Assembly (NCBI RefSeq): GCF_016862995.1 | Contig: NZ_BOOA01000007.1 | Coordinates: forward strand, 62,001-126,000 | Direction of reading: 5' to 3' | Source of the DNA: Acrocarpospora phusangensis | GTDB lineage: Bacteria > Actinomycetota > Actinomycetes > Streptosporangiales > Streptosporangiaceae | Length of the DNA stretch: 64,000 nt | Shown: positions 1 through 8,715 of the stretch, piece after piece | How the letters are laid out: every line of letters starts with the position of its first letter | Numbering within the stretch: position 1 is the first letter of the stretch | Program-made: the position numbers and the translations under genes | Notes under the pieces: model-generated | What the model was told of the DNA's origin: nothing | The model's input: the letters and a program-made list of their open reading frames with translations, nothing else | Databases searched by the model: none

Positions 1-1168
1 GGGTGAGGTTGGCGAGGTAGGTGGCGGCCGGGATGGAGGCGAGCGCGACCGCCGCCACCCGTACTCCGGCCAGGCCCTTGCGGCGGCGGAGCAGGAAGAA
101 GGCGGAGGCGTAGAACAGCACCTGCAGGACGGCCAGGCAGGTGAAGAACACGCCGCCCATGTCGCGGATGGTCTGCCCGGCCACGTCGGCCGTGCGGAGC
201 CGCTCGGCCGCGTCCGCCAGCGCGATCGGCTCCCCGGGGTTCCAGCCCTGCCCGATGGCCGTCGCCGGGACGTCCGAGGCGGGACGACCGGCGGCCAGGA
301 ACAGGCTCGTCGTCAGGTCGGGCAGGATCACCATGTCGTCGCGGTGGGTGGAGGCCGCCCCCAGCAGCCGCGTGCCCGCGACCGAGCCCGGCGCCAGCCC
401 CGAGGTCTCCGGGGTGCGCATCATGGCCACCCGCAGGTGCGGCACCAAGCCATGGTCGGACAGCCCGGCCAGGAGCACCGTCGTCTCCGGGCGCAGCCCG
501 TTCAGCACGGCCCCCACCTGGGCGTCGGCCGCCCGCACCGCCGCCCGCCGATCGTCGGCGGACAGCTTCTCCGCCGTCCTGGTCAGCTTCTCGCCATCCA
601 GGTACGGCCGGACCAGCGTGTCCACATCCACCGCGAGCACGTCGCACCGGTTCCAGTCCGAGACCCGGTCCACCGAGGGCTCGTAGAAGGAGACCGCGCC
701 CGTCTCGTCGGACAGGGCCAGCGCCGCGCCGGCCCCCACCGCGAACGTGCACCCGCCCGAACGGGTGATCTGGCCGACCGTGCCCGCTGTGGGCACGCCC
801 GCGACGGAGGCGAACCAGCCGAACTCGCGCAGCGCGGGCCGCGCCCCGGTGGTCTCCGGTTCGGGGGAGAGCCCGCAGCGGGAGCCCACCGCGGAGCGCA
901 CGCCCGCCGAGACGGTCAGCCAGCCGTCGTACGGGCAGGTGGTGGTGCCGACGGCGCGAACCGAGAGGGAGCCGACGGCGCTCTGCCCGGCCAGCCGCCA
1001 CAGATTGGGCGTGTCGGCGGCGCTGACGTCGCGCCACATCAAGCCGGGCACCCCGATGAGCGCGACCCGCGCCTCCTCGGCGCCCTCCGCTCGGGCCGGT
1101 GCCGTGAAGAACAGGCCGGACACGATGCCGAACAACATGACGGCCAGCCCGACCAGCGCGCGCCTCAC
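1..1168 (-). CDS. Membrane-anchored phosphatase-like protein (C-terminus cut off)
   Basis: An open frame runs from a GTG at 1168 off the left edge, about 389 codons. The start is supported by a GGGAGG box just upstream. The N-terminus (VRRALVGLAVMLFGIVSGL) is a signal or anchor segment ending near an APARA cleavage-like site. It is followed by VALIGVPGLMWRDV and later VLLAGLSDHG, which resemble the metal-site strands of the alkaline-phosphatase fold seen in actinobacterial exported proteins. Around residues 345-368 there is a second hydrophobic segment followed by RRRKG, so the C-terminal part is probably a multi-span membrane domain outside the window. The substrate is unknown. In related genomes a large membrane protein of this kind sits next to the EF-G2/PIM region. 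The fold assignment is inference. Confidence 0.7.
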   Translation of the reverse strand, partial: MRRALVGLAVMLFGIVSGLFFTAPARAEGAEEARVALIGVPGLMWRDVSAADTPNLWRLAGQSAVGSLSVRAVGTTTCPYDGWLTVSAGVRSAVGSRCGLSPEPETTGARPALREFGWFASVAGVPTAGTVGQITRSGGCTFAVGAGAALALSDETGAVSFYEPSVDRVSDWNRCDVLAVDVDTLVRPYLDGEKLTRTAEKLSADDRRAAVRAADAQVGAVLNGLRPETTVLLAGLSDHGLVPHLRVAMMRTPETSGLAPGSVAGTRLLGAASTHRDDMVILPDLTTSLFLAAGRPASDVPATAIGQGWNPGEPIALADAAERLRTADVAGQTIRDMGGVFFTCLAVLQVLFYASAFFLLRRRKGLAGVRVAAVALASIPAATYLANLT

Positions 1169-1404
1169 CGAATGACCTCCCCGGACTCATGAACGGCAAG
1201 GGGCACCGTAGGGGCTGGGCACCCCCGCCGTCCAGGCGAAGCGCGAGACCACCGACCGCCCCGAGGCCAACGACAGACAGCCGGGACCCGCCGGGACGCG
1301 TGAGACCCGCCGAGAACGGGAGGCCGTCGGCGATCACGGACCCGCCAGGCCCCCGCGAGCCTCGGTGAGGCCCGCCGGGAACATGGAGGCGGGCGAGCGT
1401 GGCG
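1169..1404. other. Intergenic, no gene seen
   Basis: Non-coding gap between two minus-strand genes. It contains several GACCCGCC-like words and a weak GCCTC/GAGGC hairpin at 1359-1371 that might end transcription of the GH10-like gene. No convincing open frame with a ribosome site was found. Confidence 0.4.
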
Positions 1405-2952
1405 TTAAGGGAGCGTGATTCTTGTGCTGGTCGCTGCGCTCTCGTTGTGCAGGCGGTCGAGTGCGGTCACGTGGAATACCCCGCCCGTCTTGAACTGGTA
1501 CGCCGGGCTGCCGCTCGCCGGGACCACCGCGACCAGGTTGCGCCCGTCGGTCGCGCACTGGTCCGGCTGCGCGGTCCGGTACACGGCGTACGCCCGCGCT
1601 CCCGGCTGCGCGGCCCACACCAGCTTGCCGCCGGAGGCCCGCAGGCCCGAGGGCGTGGACGGGGTGCCCTTCGGCATGCTCCTGATCAGCGGCAGCAGTG
1701 CCGGACGGGCGTAGTGCTCGGCCGACAGCCGGTCCATCACGTCGAGGGGGTTGCGCTTGACCTCCTTGGCGCTGAAGAAGACATCCCCCTTCACCTCCGG
1801 ATATTTCTGGTTTAGCGTGAGATGCGCCGGCATCTCGCCCGGCTTGGACCAGGCCCCCCCGGACCCCACCTGGTACAGCGCCTGCCCGATGTACAGATCC
1901 ACGCCCGAGCCCCGGACCGCCTTCGCCCACCACGGCACCAGCGCCTTGTAGTCGGCGATCGCCAGCCCGCGCGGCCAGTAGATCTGCGGGATCAGATAGT
2001 CCACCGTCCGCGCCTTGATCCACGCCTTCGCATCCGCATAAATCTGGTCATATGCAGACATGCCGCGCGTGTTCGACCCGGCCGGGTCCTCGGACTTGTT
2101 GCGCCAGATCCCGAACGGGCTGATCCCGAACTTCACGTACGGCTTGGTGCCGCGCACCGCCTTCGACACCTGCGCGACGAGCTTGTTGACGTTGTCCCGC
2201 CGCCACGCGCCCAGCTTCCTGCCGTCCCCGTAGCGCCGGAAGGCCGCCGAGTCGGCGAACTCCGACCCGCCCCCCGGGTACGGGTAGAAGTAGTCGTCGA
2301 AGTGGATCCCGTCCACGTCGTACCGCCGGACCACGTCCGTGATCACGCGGGTGACGTGGTCGCGCACCTGCGGCAGCCCCGGGTTGTAGTACAGCCGCCC
2401 CTCGTGCTTGACCGTCCACTCCGGATGCACCCGCGCCGGATGCCCGGCCGGCAGCTTCCCGACCTTGTCGTCGTACGCGGCCCGGTACGGGTTGAACCAG
2501 GCGTGGAACTCCAGCCCCCGGCGGTGCGCCTCCTCGATCAGGAACGGCAGCGGGTCCCACCCGGGGTCGCCTCCCGGCGTGCCGGTCAGGAACTGCGACC
2601 ACGGCTCCAGATCGGACCGGTAGACGGCGTCGGAGGCGGGCCGCACCTGGAGGAAGATCGCGTTGAAGTTGCGCCGGACGGCCGTGTCCAGCAACTTCAC
2701 GTACTCGCTGCGCTGGCGCGCCGGGCTGAGCCCGGCCTTGGACGGCCAGTCCAGGTTGTGCACGGTGGCGATCCACATGCCCCGCAGCTGGCGCTTGGAG
2801 GTCCCCTCGGGGACCGCGCAGCCCGCCGCTGCGGTGGGAACGTTCCCGGCCGCGCCGGTCTCCGGCGTCAGCGCCCAGGCCACCGAGGCCGCGGACGCGA
2901 CGACGGTCGCGACGGCGAGCACCTGACCCACTTGACGTTTCACTGAGCTCAC
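1405..2952 (-). CDS. Secreted family 10-like glycosyl hydrolase (DUF187)
   Basis: 515 residues. The GTG start at 2952 follows GGGAGG with 4-nt spacing. The N-terminus (VGQVLAVATVVASAASVAWA) is a Sec signal. The body has hallmarks of the DUF187/YngK family of (beta/alpha)8 hydrolases: RGMWIATVHNLDWPS, FNAIFLQVRPASDAVY, EFHAWFNPYRAA, VDGIHFDDYFYPYP and YLIPQIYWPR. The C-terminal 100 residues (from about GTPSTPSGLRASG) look like a fibronectin-III-type beta domain. The family is thought to act on glycans outside the cell, possibly peptidoglycan-related. The exact substrate cannot be read from sequence. It is separate from the upstream EF-G2 gene, with about 168 nt and a hairpin between them. Confidence 0.88.
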   Translation of the reverse strand: MSSVKRQVGQVLAVATVVASAASVAWALTPETGAAGNVPTAAAGCAVPEGTSKRQLRGMWIATVHNLDWPSKAGLSPARQRSEYVKLLDTAVRRNFNAIFLQVRPASDAVYRSDLEPWSQFLTGTPGGDPGWDPLPFLIEEAHRRGLEFHAWFNPYRAAYDDKVGKLPAGHPARVHPEWTVKHEGRLYYNPGLPQVRDHVTRVITDVVRRYDVDGIHFDDYFYPYPGGGSEFADSAAFRRYGDGRKLGAWRRDNVNKLVAQVSKAVRGTKPYVKFGISPFGIWRNKSEDPAGSNTRGMSAYDQIYADAKAWIKARTVDYLIPQIYWPRGLAIADYKALVPWWAKAVRGSGVDLYIGQALYQVGSGGAWSKPGEMPAHLTLNQKYPEVKGDVFFSAKEVKRNPLDVMDRLSAEHYARPALLPLIRSMPKGTPSTPSGLRASGGKLVWAAQPGARAYAVYRTAQPDQCATDGRNLVAVVPASGSPAYQFKTGGVFHVTALDRLHNESAATSTRITLP

Positions 2953-3071
2953 GAAGCCTCCCGAGAGAACGGCTCCTCAGTGTCGCATCGGCTTGGGGAT
3001 GCTTTGGCCGGAAAACAGAAATCGATTCGTGATGCGCATGTGACTGAAGACACGTAACGCGAGATGCCCGA

Positions 3072-3098
3072 GCGCCGCCCGCGTGAAACGGGCGGCGC
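3072..3098 (-). terminator. GC-rich hairpin downstream of EF-G2 gene
   Basis: Perfect 10-bp stem GCGCCGCCCG (3072-3081) / CGGGCGGCGC (3089-3098) with a 7-nt loop, 23 nt past the stop of the EF-G-like gene on the minus strand. It lacks a U-tract, as many actinobacterial terminators do. Confidence 0.55.
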
Positions 3099-3120
3099 CC
3101 GGGATCCCCTTTATGGACTG

Positions 3121-5238
3121 CTATTCCGCAGCGCTCGCCACCTTGTCGGCCAGGTGGGAGGGCAGCGGCTCGTACCGCAGGAAGCCGCGGTGGAACGACC
3201 CGGTTCCGTGCGACATCGAACGTAGATCTATCGCGTAGCGGGTGATCTCCAGTTCGGGCACCTCGGCCCGGACCAGGGTGCGCCCGGTGCCGACGGCCTC
3301 GGTGCCGAGCACCCGCCCGCGCCGGGAGGACAGGTCCGACATGACGGCGCCCACGTACTCGTCGGCGACGAGCACCGAGACCTCGTCCACCGGCTCCAGC
3401 AGCAGCGCCGGGACCTTGGCGGCGGCCTCCCGCAGGGCCAGCTGCCCGGCGATCTGGAAGGCCATGTCGGAGGAGTCGACCGAGTGGGCCTTGCCGTCGT
3501 ACAGGGTGACGCGGATGTCGACCATCGGGTAGCCGGCGACCACGCCGCGGTCCATCTGGGCCCGCACGCCCTTCTCCACCGACGGGATGAACTGGCGCGG
3601 CACCACACCGCCGACGATCTTGTCCACGAACTCGAAGCCGCCGCCGGACGGCAGCGGCTCCACCTCGACGTGGCAGACCGCGTACTGCCCGTGCCCGCCG
3701 GTCTGCTTCACGTTGCGGCCCATGCCCTGGGCCCGCCCGCCGAACGTCTCGCGCAGCGGCACCCGCAGCTCGATCTTCTCGACCTCGACGCCGTGCCGCT
3801 TGGCCAGCCGGTCCAGCAGCACGTCGGCGTGGGCCTCGCCCATGCACCACAGCACCAGCTGCCGGGTCTCGGCGTTGTTCTCCAGCCGCAGCGTCGGGTC
3901 CTCGGCCACCAGCCGGGACAGCGCCTGCGACATCTTGTCCTCGTCGGCCTTGGACTTGGCCCGGATCGCCACCGGCAGCAGCGGCTCCGGCATCTCCCAG
4001 GGCGTCATCAGCAGCGGCCGGTCCTTGTCCGACAGCGTGTCGCCGGTCTCGGCGTGGGCGAGCTTGGCGACCACGCAGACGTCCCCGGCCACGCACTTGG
4101 GCACGGGCCGCTGGGTCTTGCCGAGCGGCGAGGTGAGCGCGCCGATGCGCTCGTCCAGGTCGTGCTCGCGGTCCGGCACGTGCCCGGAGACGTGCACGGT
4201 CATGTCCGGGCGGAGCGTGCCGGAGAAGACCCGGACCAGGCTGATCCGTCCCACGTACGGATCGGAGGTGGTCTTCACCACCTCCGCCACCAGCGGCCCG
4301 TCGGGGTCGCAGACCGGTACCCTGACCGCCTTGCCGTCCAGCGTGGTGATCTCGGGCAACCGGTGCTCGGGCGGGCAGGGGAAGCCCTGCGTGACCACTT
4401 CCAGCAGCTCCAGCAGTCCCACCCCGGGCGCGGTGGCCAGCACCGGGTAGAAGGTGGCGCGCGCGACCGCCTTCTCCAGGTCGTCGATGAGGACCTTGGT
4501 GTCGATCTCCTCCCCGGAGAGGTACCGGTCCATGAGGGACTCGTCCTCGCTCTCCTGGATGATCCCCTCGATCAGCTCGCCGCGGTACTGCTCGACCAGC
4601 TCCAGCTGGTCGGCATCGGGCTCCCGTTCGGTACGGCTGCCGCCCGAGTAGTCGAAGAACCGCTGCGAGAGCAGCCCGAGCAGCCCGTTCCCGTCCACCG
4701 GGAGGTACAGGGGGGCGACCCCGTCGCCGAAGGCGTCCTGGCAGGAGGCGAGCACCTCGTCGAAGTTGGCCCGCTGATGGTCGATCTTGGTGATGACGAC
4801 CGCGCGCGGCATGCCCACGCTCGCGCACTCGTCCCAGAGCATGCGGGTCAGCCCGTCGATGCCCTCGGCGGCCGAGACCACGAACAGGGCGGCGTCCGCC
4901 GCCCGCAGCCCGGCCCGCAGGTCGCCCACGAAGTCGGCGTAGCCCGGCGTGTCCAGCAGGTTGATCTTGATTCCGTTGTGGACCACGGGAGCCAGGGACA
5001 GGTTGACCGAGCGCTGCTGCCGCACTTCGACCTCGTCGAAGTCGCTCACCGTGGTGCCGTCCTCGACCCGGCCCGCGCGCTGGATGGTGCCCGTGGCCGC
5101 CAGCAGCGCCTCCACCAGGGTCGTCTTGCCCGCTCCGGAGTGGCCGACCAGCACGACATTGCGCACCATGTCCGGCCGATCGGCCGTGGGTGCCCTGCCC
5201 GCGGCCCCTGATGTCCCTCCGCTAACTCTTTCCGCCAC
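3121..5238 (-). CDS. fusA2: Elongation factor G-like protein EF-G2
   Basis: 705 residues. The GTG start at 5238 is preceded by GGGAGG with 4-nt spacing. G-domain motifs are visible: GHSGAGKTT (32-40), DTPGY (96-100) and TKID (150-153). The last is in place of the NKxD usual in canonical EF-G. EF-G domains II-V follow, including GGGFEFVDKIVGG and the C-terminal GTGSFHRGFLRYEPLP. It matches the actinobacterial EF-G2 group (like mycobacterial FusA2), a translational GTPase paralogue whose role is not settled. Switch I is also diverged (QQRSVNLS). It is the first gene on its side of a divergent promoter region shared with pgsA. The main fusA of the str operon would lie elsewhere. Confidence 0.92.
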   Translation of the reverse strand: MAERVSGGTSGAAGRAPTADRPDMVRNVVLVGHSGAGKTTLVEALLAATGTIQRAGRVEDGTTVSDFDEVEVRQQRSVNLSLAPVVHNGIKINLLDTPGYADFVGDLRAGLRAADAALFVVSAAEGIDGLTRMLWDECASVGMPRAVVITKIDHQRANFDEVLASCQDAFGDGVAPLYLPVDGNGLLGLLSQRFFDYSGGSRTEREPDADQLELVEQYRGELIEGIIQESEDESLMDRYLSGEEIDTKVLIDDLEKAVARATFYPVLATAPGVGLLELLEVVTQGFPCPPEHRLPEITTLDGKAVRVPVCDPDGPLVAEVVKTTSDPYVGRISLVRVFSGTLRPDMTVHVSGHVPDREHDLDERIGALTSPLGKTQRPVPKCVAGDVCVVAKLAHAETGDTLSDKDRPLLMTPWEMPEPLLPVAIRAKSKADEDKMSQALSRLVAEDPTLRLENNAETRQLVLWCMGEAHADVLLDRLAKRHGVEVEKIELRVPLRETFGGRAQGMGRNVKQTGGHGQYAVCHVEVEPLPSGGGFEFVDKIVGGVVPRQFIPSVEKGVRAQMDRGVVAGYPMVDIRVTLYDGKAHSVDSSDMAFQIAGQLALREAAAKVPALLLEPVDEVSVLVADEYVGAVMSDLSSRRGRVLGTEAVGTGRTLVRAEVPELEITRYAIDLRSMSHGTGSFHRGFLRYEPLPSHLADKVASAAE

Positions 5239-5415
5239 ATCGCCTCCCGGGTCTGAGAAGGTCGCGAGCGATCGTTCCGGCCGTGCCGTGACGCGTGCGC
5301 AGCCGGAGCGGCCGCCCCCGGCCGCAGCTTCGCGCCCTTCCGCACCCCCGGTACTTCAGGCGCGTGTAACCCACCCTTTACCGATGTGCCCCAGATCACA
5401 AGACCCTACCTGGGA

Positions 5416-5443
5416 TTGTGGGTCTGCCCTTATGCCCTACGAT
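5416..5443 (+). promoter_or_regulatory. Possible promoter of pgsA (leaderless)
   Basis: TTGTGG (5416-5421), 16-nt spacer, TACGAT (5438-5443). Transcription would begin close to the ATG at 5453, so the mRNA could be leaderless. No Shine-Dalgarno box precedes that ATG. Confidence 0.4.
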
Positions 5444-5452
5444 CGGACCGCG

Positions 5453-6061
5453 ATGCTGAACGTCCTACGCCCCGTGATCGCCCGAGTCATGACCCCGCTG
5501 GGCCGGGTGCTGGCCAAGCACGGCGTCTCGCCGAACGCGATCACCGCGATCGGGACCGTGGGGACGGTCGCCGCCGCGCTCTGGTTCTACCCGCGCGGGC
5601 AGCTGGTCTTGGGCACGCTGGTCATCACCTTCTTCGTCTTCGCCGACATGCTGGACGGCGTGCTCGCCCGGCTCACCGGCAGCGGCTCCACCTGGGGCGC
5701 GTTCCTCGACTCGACCCTCGACAGGCTCGGCGACGCCGGCATCTTCTCCGGGCTGATCATCTATTTTGTCCTGTTTGACCAGTTTATCCTCGCGGCCGCC
5801 GGGCTCTTCTGCCTGGTTTCCGGGACGCTGGTGTCGTACGCGCGAGCCCGCGCGGAAGGGCTCGGCCTGACCGCCAACGTGGGCATCGCCGAACGCGGCG
5901 AGCGGCTGCTGGTCGTGCTGGTGGCGGCCTTCCTGGACGGGCTCGGCGTGCCGTACGTGCTGGCGGCGGCGCTCTGGGTGCTGGCGGTGGCCAGCGCGGT
6001 CACGGTCGGCCAGCGGATGGTCAACGTCTACCGACAGGCGGTCGCGCATGACGCTCGCTGA
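5453..6061 (+). CDS. pgsA: Phosphatidylinositol phosphate synthase (CDP-alcohol phosphotransferase)
   Basis: 202 residues from the ATG at 5453; an in-frame ATG at 5432 would add 7. The CDP-alcohol phosphotransferase signature is complete: D65, D68-G69, A72-R73, G82, D86, D90 (DMLDGVLARLTGSGSTWGAF...D). About six membrane helices are visible. In actinobacteria this gene, first in the PIM cluster, joins inositol phosphate to CDP-diacylglycerol to make PIP, the lipid base for PIMs. Its last 14 nt overlap the next gene, and order and overlap mark one operon with the acyltransferase and pimA. The name pgsA follows actinobacterial usage; general phosphatidylglycerophosphate synthase is a less likely reading. 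Confidence 0.88.
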   Translation: MLNVLRPVIARVMTPLGRVLAKHGVSPNAITAIGTVGTVAAALWFYPRGQLVLGTLVITFFVFADMLDGVLARLTGSGSTWGAFLDSTLDRLGDAGIFSGLIIYFVLFDQFILAAAGLFCLVSGTLVSYARARAEGLGLTANVGIAERGERLLVVLVAAFLDGLGVPYVLAAALWVLAVASAVTVGQRMVNVYRQAVAHDAR

Positions 6062-6974
6062 CCGGATCGTCGCGGCCTGCTACACGGCGGGCTGGTCCCT
6101 GGTCAAGTTCCTCCCCGAACCCGTCGCGGCCAGGCTGTTCCAGGCCATCGCCGACCTGATGTGGCGCCGCAGGGGCAAGCCGGTGCTCCGGCTGGAGTCC
6201 AACCTGGCCCGGGTGACCGGCCGGGAGGCGGGCGATCCGTACCTGCGGCAGCTGGCCAGGCAGGGCCTGCGCTCCTACTTCCGCTACTGGAAGGAGGTGT
6301 TCCGCCTGCCCGCCATGGACCCGCGCCACGTGGTGGCGGGACACCACGTCATCGGCGAGGAGAACATCTTCGGCGCCCTCGCGGCCGGGCGCGGCGTGGT
6401 GATCGCGCTCCCGCACATGGGCAACTGGGACGCCGCCGGCACCTGGCTGATCGGCAGCGGCCACCCCTTCACGACGGTGGCCGAGCGGCTCAAGCCCGAG
6501 ACGCTGTTCGAGCGGTTCGTCGCCTTCCGCGAGGGACTCGGCATGGAGGTGCTGCCCCTCACCGCCAAGGGCGGCGGCACCGCGCACGCCTTCGGCACCC
6601 TGGCCAAGCGGCTGCGCGAGGGCAAGCCGGTGGCGCTGCCCGCCGAGCGCGACCTGACCGCGACCGGCGTGGAGGTCGACTTCTTCGGCGCGCGGACCCG
6701 GATGGTGGCCGGGCCCGCCCTGCTGGCCGTCCAGACGGGCGCGGCGCTGGTGCCGGCCATCCTCTGGTTCGAGGGCGACGGCTGGGGCCTGCGGCTGCAC
6801 GAGGAGATCCCCGTCCCGGCCGAGGGCACCCGGCAGGAGAAGGCGGCCGTGATGACGCAGAGCCTGGCCGGCGTCTTCGAGAAGGGCATCGCCGAGCACC
6901 CGGAGGACTGGCACATGCTCCAGCGCCTCTGGCTCGAAGACCTGGAACCCCGGGAATCACGGGAAACCCCGTGA
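6048..6974 (+). CDS. patA: PIM acyltransferase, LpxL/HtrB-type
   Basis: 308 residues, ATG at 6048 inside the end of pgsA. The lysophospholipid acyltransferase motif H-x4-D is present as H123-MGNW-D128. Further family blocks are RSYFRYWKEVFRLP near the start and VPAILWFEGDGWGLRL near the end. Family members transfer an acyl chain to the mannose of phosphatidylinositol mannoside at the inner membrane face. The gene lies between pgsA and pimA, exactly where actinobacteria keep this enzyme. The stop overlaps the GTG of pimA (GTGA), which suggests translational coupling. Confidence 0.88.
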   Translation: MTLADRIVAACYTAGWSLVKFLPEPVAARLFQAIADLMWRRRGKPVLRLESNLARVTGREAGDPYLRQLARQGLRSYFRYWKEVFRLPAMDPRHVVAGHHVIGEENIFGALAAGRGVVIALPHMGNWDAAGTWLIGSGHPFTTVAERLKPETLFERFVAFREGLGMEVLPLTAKGGGTAHAFGTLAKRLREGKPVALPAERDLTATGVEVDFFGARTRMVAGPALLAVQTGAALVPAILWFEGDGWGLRLHEEIPVPAEGTRQEKAAVMTQSLAGVFEKGIAEHPEDWHMLQRLWLEDLEPRESRETP

Positions 6975-8101
6975 GGATCGGCATCGTCTGTCCCTATCTG
7001 TGGGATGTGCCCGGGGGAGTGCAGGCGCACGTCCGGGACCTGGCGGAGGCGCTGATCGAGGACGGGCACCGGGTCTCGGTGATCGCCCCGGCGAGCGACG
7101 ACGCGCCGCTGCCCGCGTACGTGGTGTCGGCGGGGCGGGCGGTGCCGGTGCCGTACAACGGGTCGGTGGCCCGGCTGACGTTCGGGTTCCTGTCCGCCAA
7201 CCGGGTGCGGAAGTGGATCAGGGAGGGCCGGTTCGACGTGCTGCACGTCCACGAGCCGGCCGTGCCGTCTATCGGGGTGCTGGCCTGCTGGGTGGCGCGC
7301 GGCCCCATCGTGGCCACCTTCCACGCCTCCTACCAGCGCTCCCGGGCCATGTCGGTGGCCGCGCCGATGCTGCAGAGCGCGCTGGAGAAGATCACCGGCA
7401 GGATCGCGGTCTCGGACGCGGCCCGCAAGACGCTGGTCGAGCACCTGGGCGGCGACGCCGTGCTGATCCCCAACGGCGTCACCGTCGGCCGCTACGCCGA
7501 GGCCGAGCCGCTGCCCGGCTGGGGCCCGGACGGCGGCGTGATCGGATTCCTGGGGCGCATGGACGAGCCGCGCAAGGGCCTGCCGGTGCTGCTGGAGGCC
7601 TTCGCGAAGCTGGCCCCGGAACGCCCGGGGCTGCGGCTGATGGTGGCCGGGCCCGGCGACGCCGACGACGTCTACGCGCGCGTGCCCCGGGACCTGCACG
7701 ACAGGGTCGGCCTGCTCGGCCTGGTCAGCGAGGCCGACAAGGTCCGCGCCTACCACTCGGTGGACATCTTCTGCGCGCCCAACCTGGGCGGCGAGAGCTT
7801 CGGCATCGTGCTCACCGAGGCCATGTCGGCGGGCGCGCCCATCCTGGCCAGCGACATCCCCGCGTTCCGGCGGGTGCTCGGCGACGGCCAGGCGGGCGCG
7901 CTGTTCGCCACCGGCGACGCGGCCGCCCTGGCCCGCGAGGCGGCCCGGATGCTCGACGACCAGGCGCTGCGGGCCAAGCTCTCGGCCGAGGCCCGGCTCG
8001 CGGTCCGCAAGTACGACTGGTCCACGGTCGCCCGCGACGTGCTCCGCGTGTACGAGACCGTGGTCGGGGCGCCCGTCAGCGTGGAGGACGACCCGCTATG
8101 A
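6971..8101 (+). CDS. pimA: Phosphatidylinositol alpha-mannosyltransferase
   Basis: 376 residues, GTG start at 6971 overlapping the previous stop. It is a GT4-family glycosyltransferase with the GT-B fold. The N-terminus RIGIVCPYLWDVPGGVQ carries the GG-containing loop, DVLHVHEPAVPS lies in the first domain, and the donor-binding region reads GESFGIVLTEAMSAGAPI. The enzyme moves the first mannose from GDP-mannose to phosphatidylinositol. It is the third gene of a four-gene cluster. The stop overlaps the ATG of the next frame (ATGA), so the LemA-like gene is probably co-translated. Confidence 0.93.
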   Translation: MRIGIVCPYLWDVPGGVQAHVRDLAEALIEDGHRVSVIAPASDDAPLPAYVVSAGRAVPVPYNGSVARLTFGFLSANRVRKWIREGRFDVLHVHEPAVPSIGVLACWVARGPIVATFHASYQRSRAMSVAAPMLQSALEKITGRIAVSDAARKTLVEHLGGDAVLIPNGVTVGRYAEAEPLPGWGPDGGVIGFLGRMDEPRKGLPVLLEAFAKLAPERPGLRLMVAGPGDADDVYARVPRDLHDRVGLLGLVSEADKVRAYHSVDIFCAPNLGGESFGIVLTEAMSAGAPILASDIPAFRRVLGDGQAGALFATGDAAALAREAARMLDDQALRAKLSAEARLAVRKYDWSTVARDVLRVYETVVGAPVSVEDDPL

Positions 8102-8625
8102 CCACCACGGTCATCCTCGTCGTGGGCACCATCGTGCTGCTCACGGCCGTCTACATCTCCTGGCGGGCCGGGCGCCTGGACCGGCTGCACATCCGCCTGG
8201 AGACCGCCCAGGCCGCCCTGGACGCGGCGCTGCTGCGCCGCTCGGCGGTCTGCCTGGAGCTGGCGGGCTCCCGGCTGCTGGACCCGGCCACCTCGCTGGT
8301 GCTGGCCGCCGCCGCGCACGAGGCCCGCACCGCCGGGCCGGACGAGCGCGAGCACGCCGAGAGCGACCTCTCGCGGACCCTGCGCGCGGTCGTGGACCAG
8401 GAGCGCTTCCGGGAGAAGGTGCACGCGCCCGAGCTCCTGGAGGAGCTGGACAGCGCCGTCGCCAAGGTCGTCTACTCGCGGCGCTTCTACAACACCGCCG
8501 TCGGCGTCACCCGCGTCGCGCAGCGGCGCTGGCTGGCCCGCACGCTCCGGCTGGCCGGGCACACCGACTATCCGCTCTTCTTCGAGATCGACGACGCGCC
8601 CCCCGCCGCGCTGGCGGCCGAATAG
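8098..8625 (+). CDS. LemA-like single-span membrane protein
   Basis: 175 residues, ATG at 8098 overlapping the pimA stop by 4 nt. One N-terminal membrane helix (ILVVGTIVLLTAVYISW) is followed by a long alpha-helical region. The pattern matches LemA proteins: RLDRLHIRLETAQAALDAAL with LLRRSAVCLELA, then YSRRFYNTAVGVTRVAQRRW and a closing PLFFEIDD. These correspond to the four-helix bundle and the R-x-YN / PxFE elements of that family. No catalytic motif is seen, and such genes are sometimes mislabelled as Nudix proteins. The operon position suggests a role at the membrane linked with PIM synthesis, but the function is unknown. Confidence 0.7.
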   Translation: MTTTVILVVGTIVLLTAVYISWRAGRLDRLHIRLETAQAALDAALLRRSAVCLELAGSRLLDPATSLVLAAAAHEARTAGPDEREHAESDLSRTLRAVVDQERFREKVHAPELLEELDSAVAKVVYSRRFYNTAVGVTRVAQRRWLARTLRLAGHTDYPLFFEIDDAPPAALAAE

Positions 8626-8715
8626 CCACGTCCATAGGTGTTCGCCCACTCTGACCGATTTCCCAGCAGGTCCGGGTAAGCTCTTGCCGTTTCATATCGG
8701 GAGGAGACTGGTTCG

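Noticed and set aside
141-1192. Three plus-strand frames at the left end
   Set aside because: They are antisense to a minus-strand frame with a signal peptide, ribosome site and membrane segment that continues past the window edge.
2048-4828. 926-codon minus-strand open frame overlapping the GH10-like and EF-G2 genes
   Set aside because: It is out of frame with both recognised proteins on the same strand and has an Arg/Gly/Ala-rich composition typical of a shifted frame.
8098-8625. Nudix hydrolase
   Set aside because: Genes at this position are sometimes called Nudix, but no GX5EX7REUXEEXGU box is present and the layout is LemA-like.
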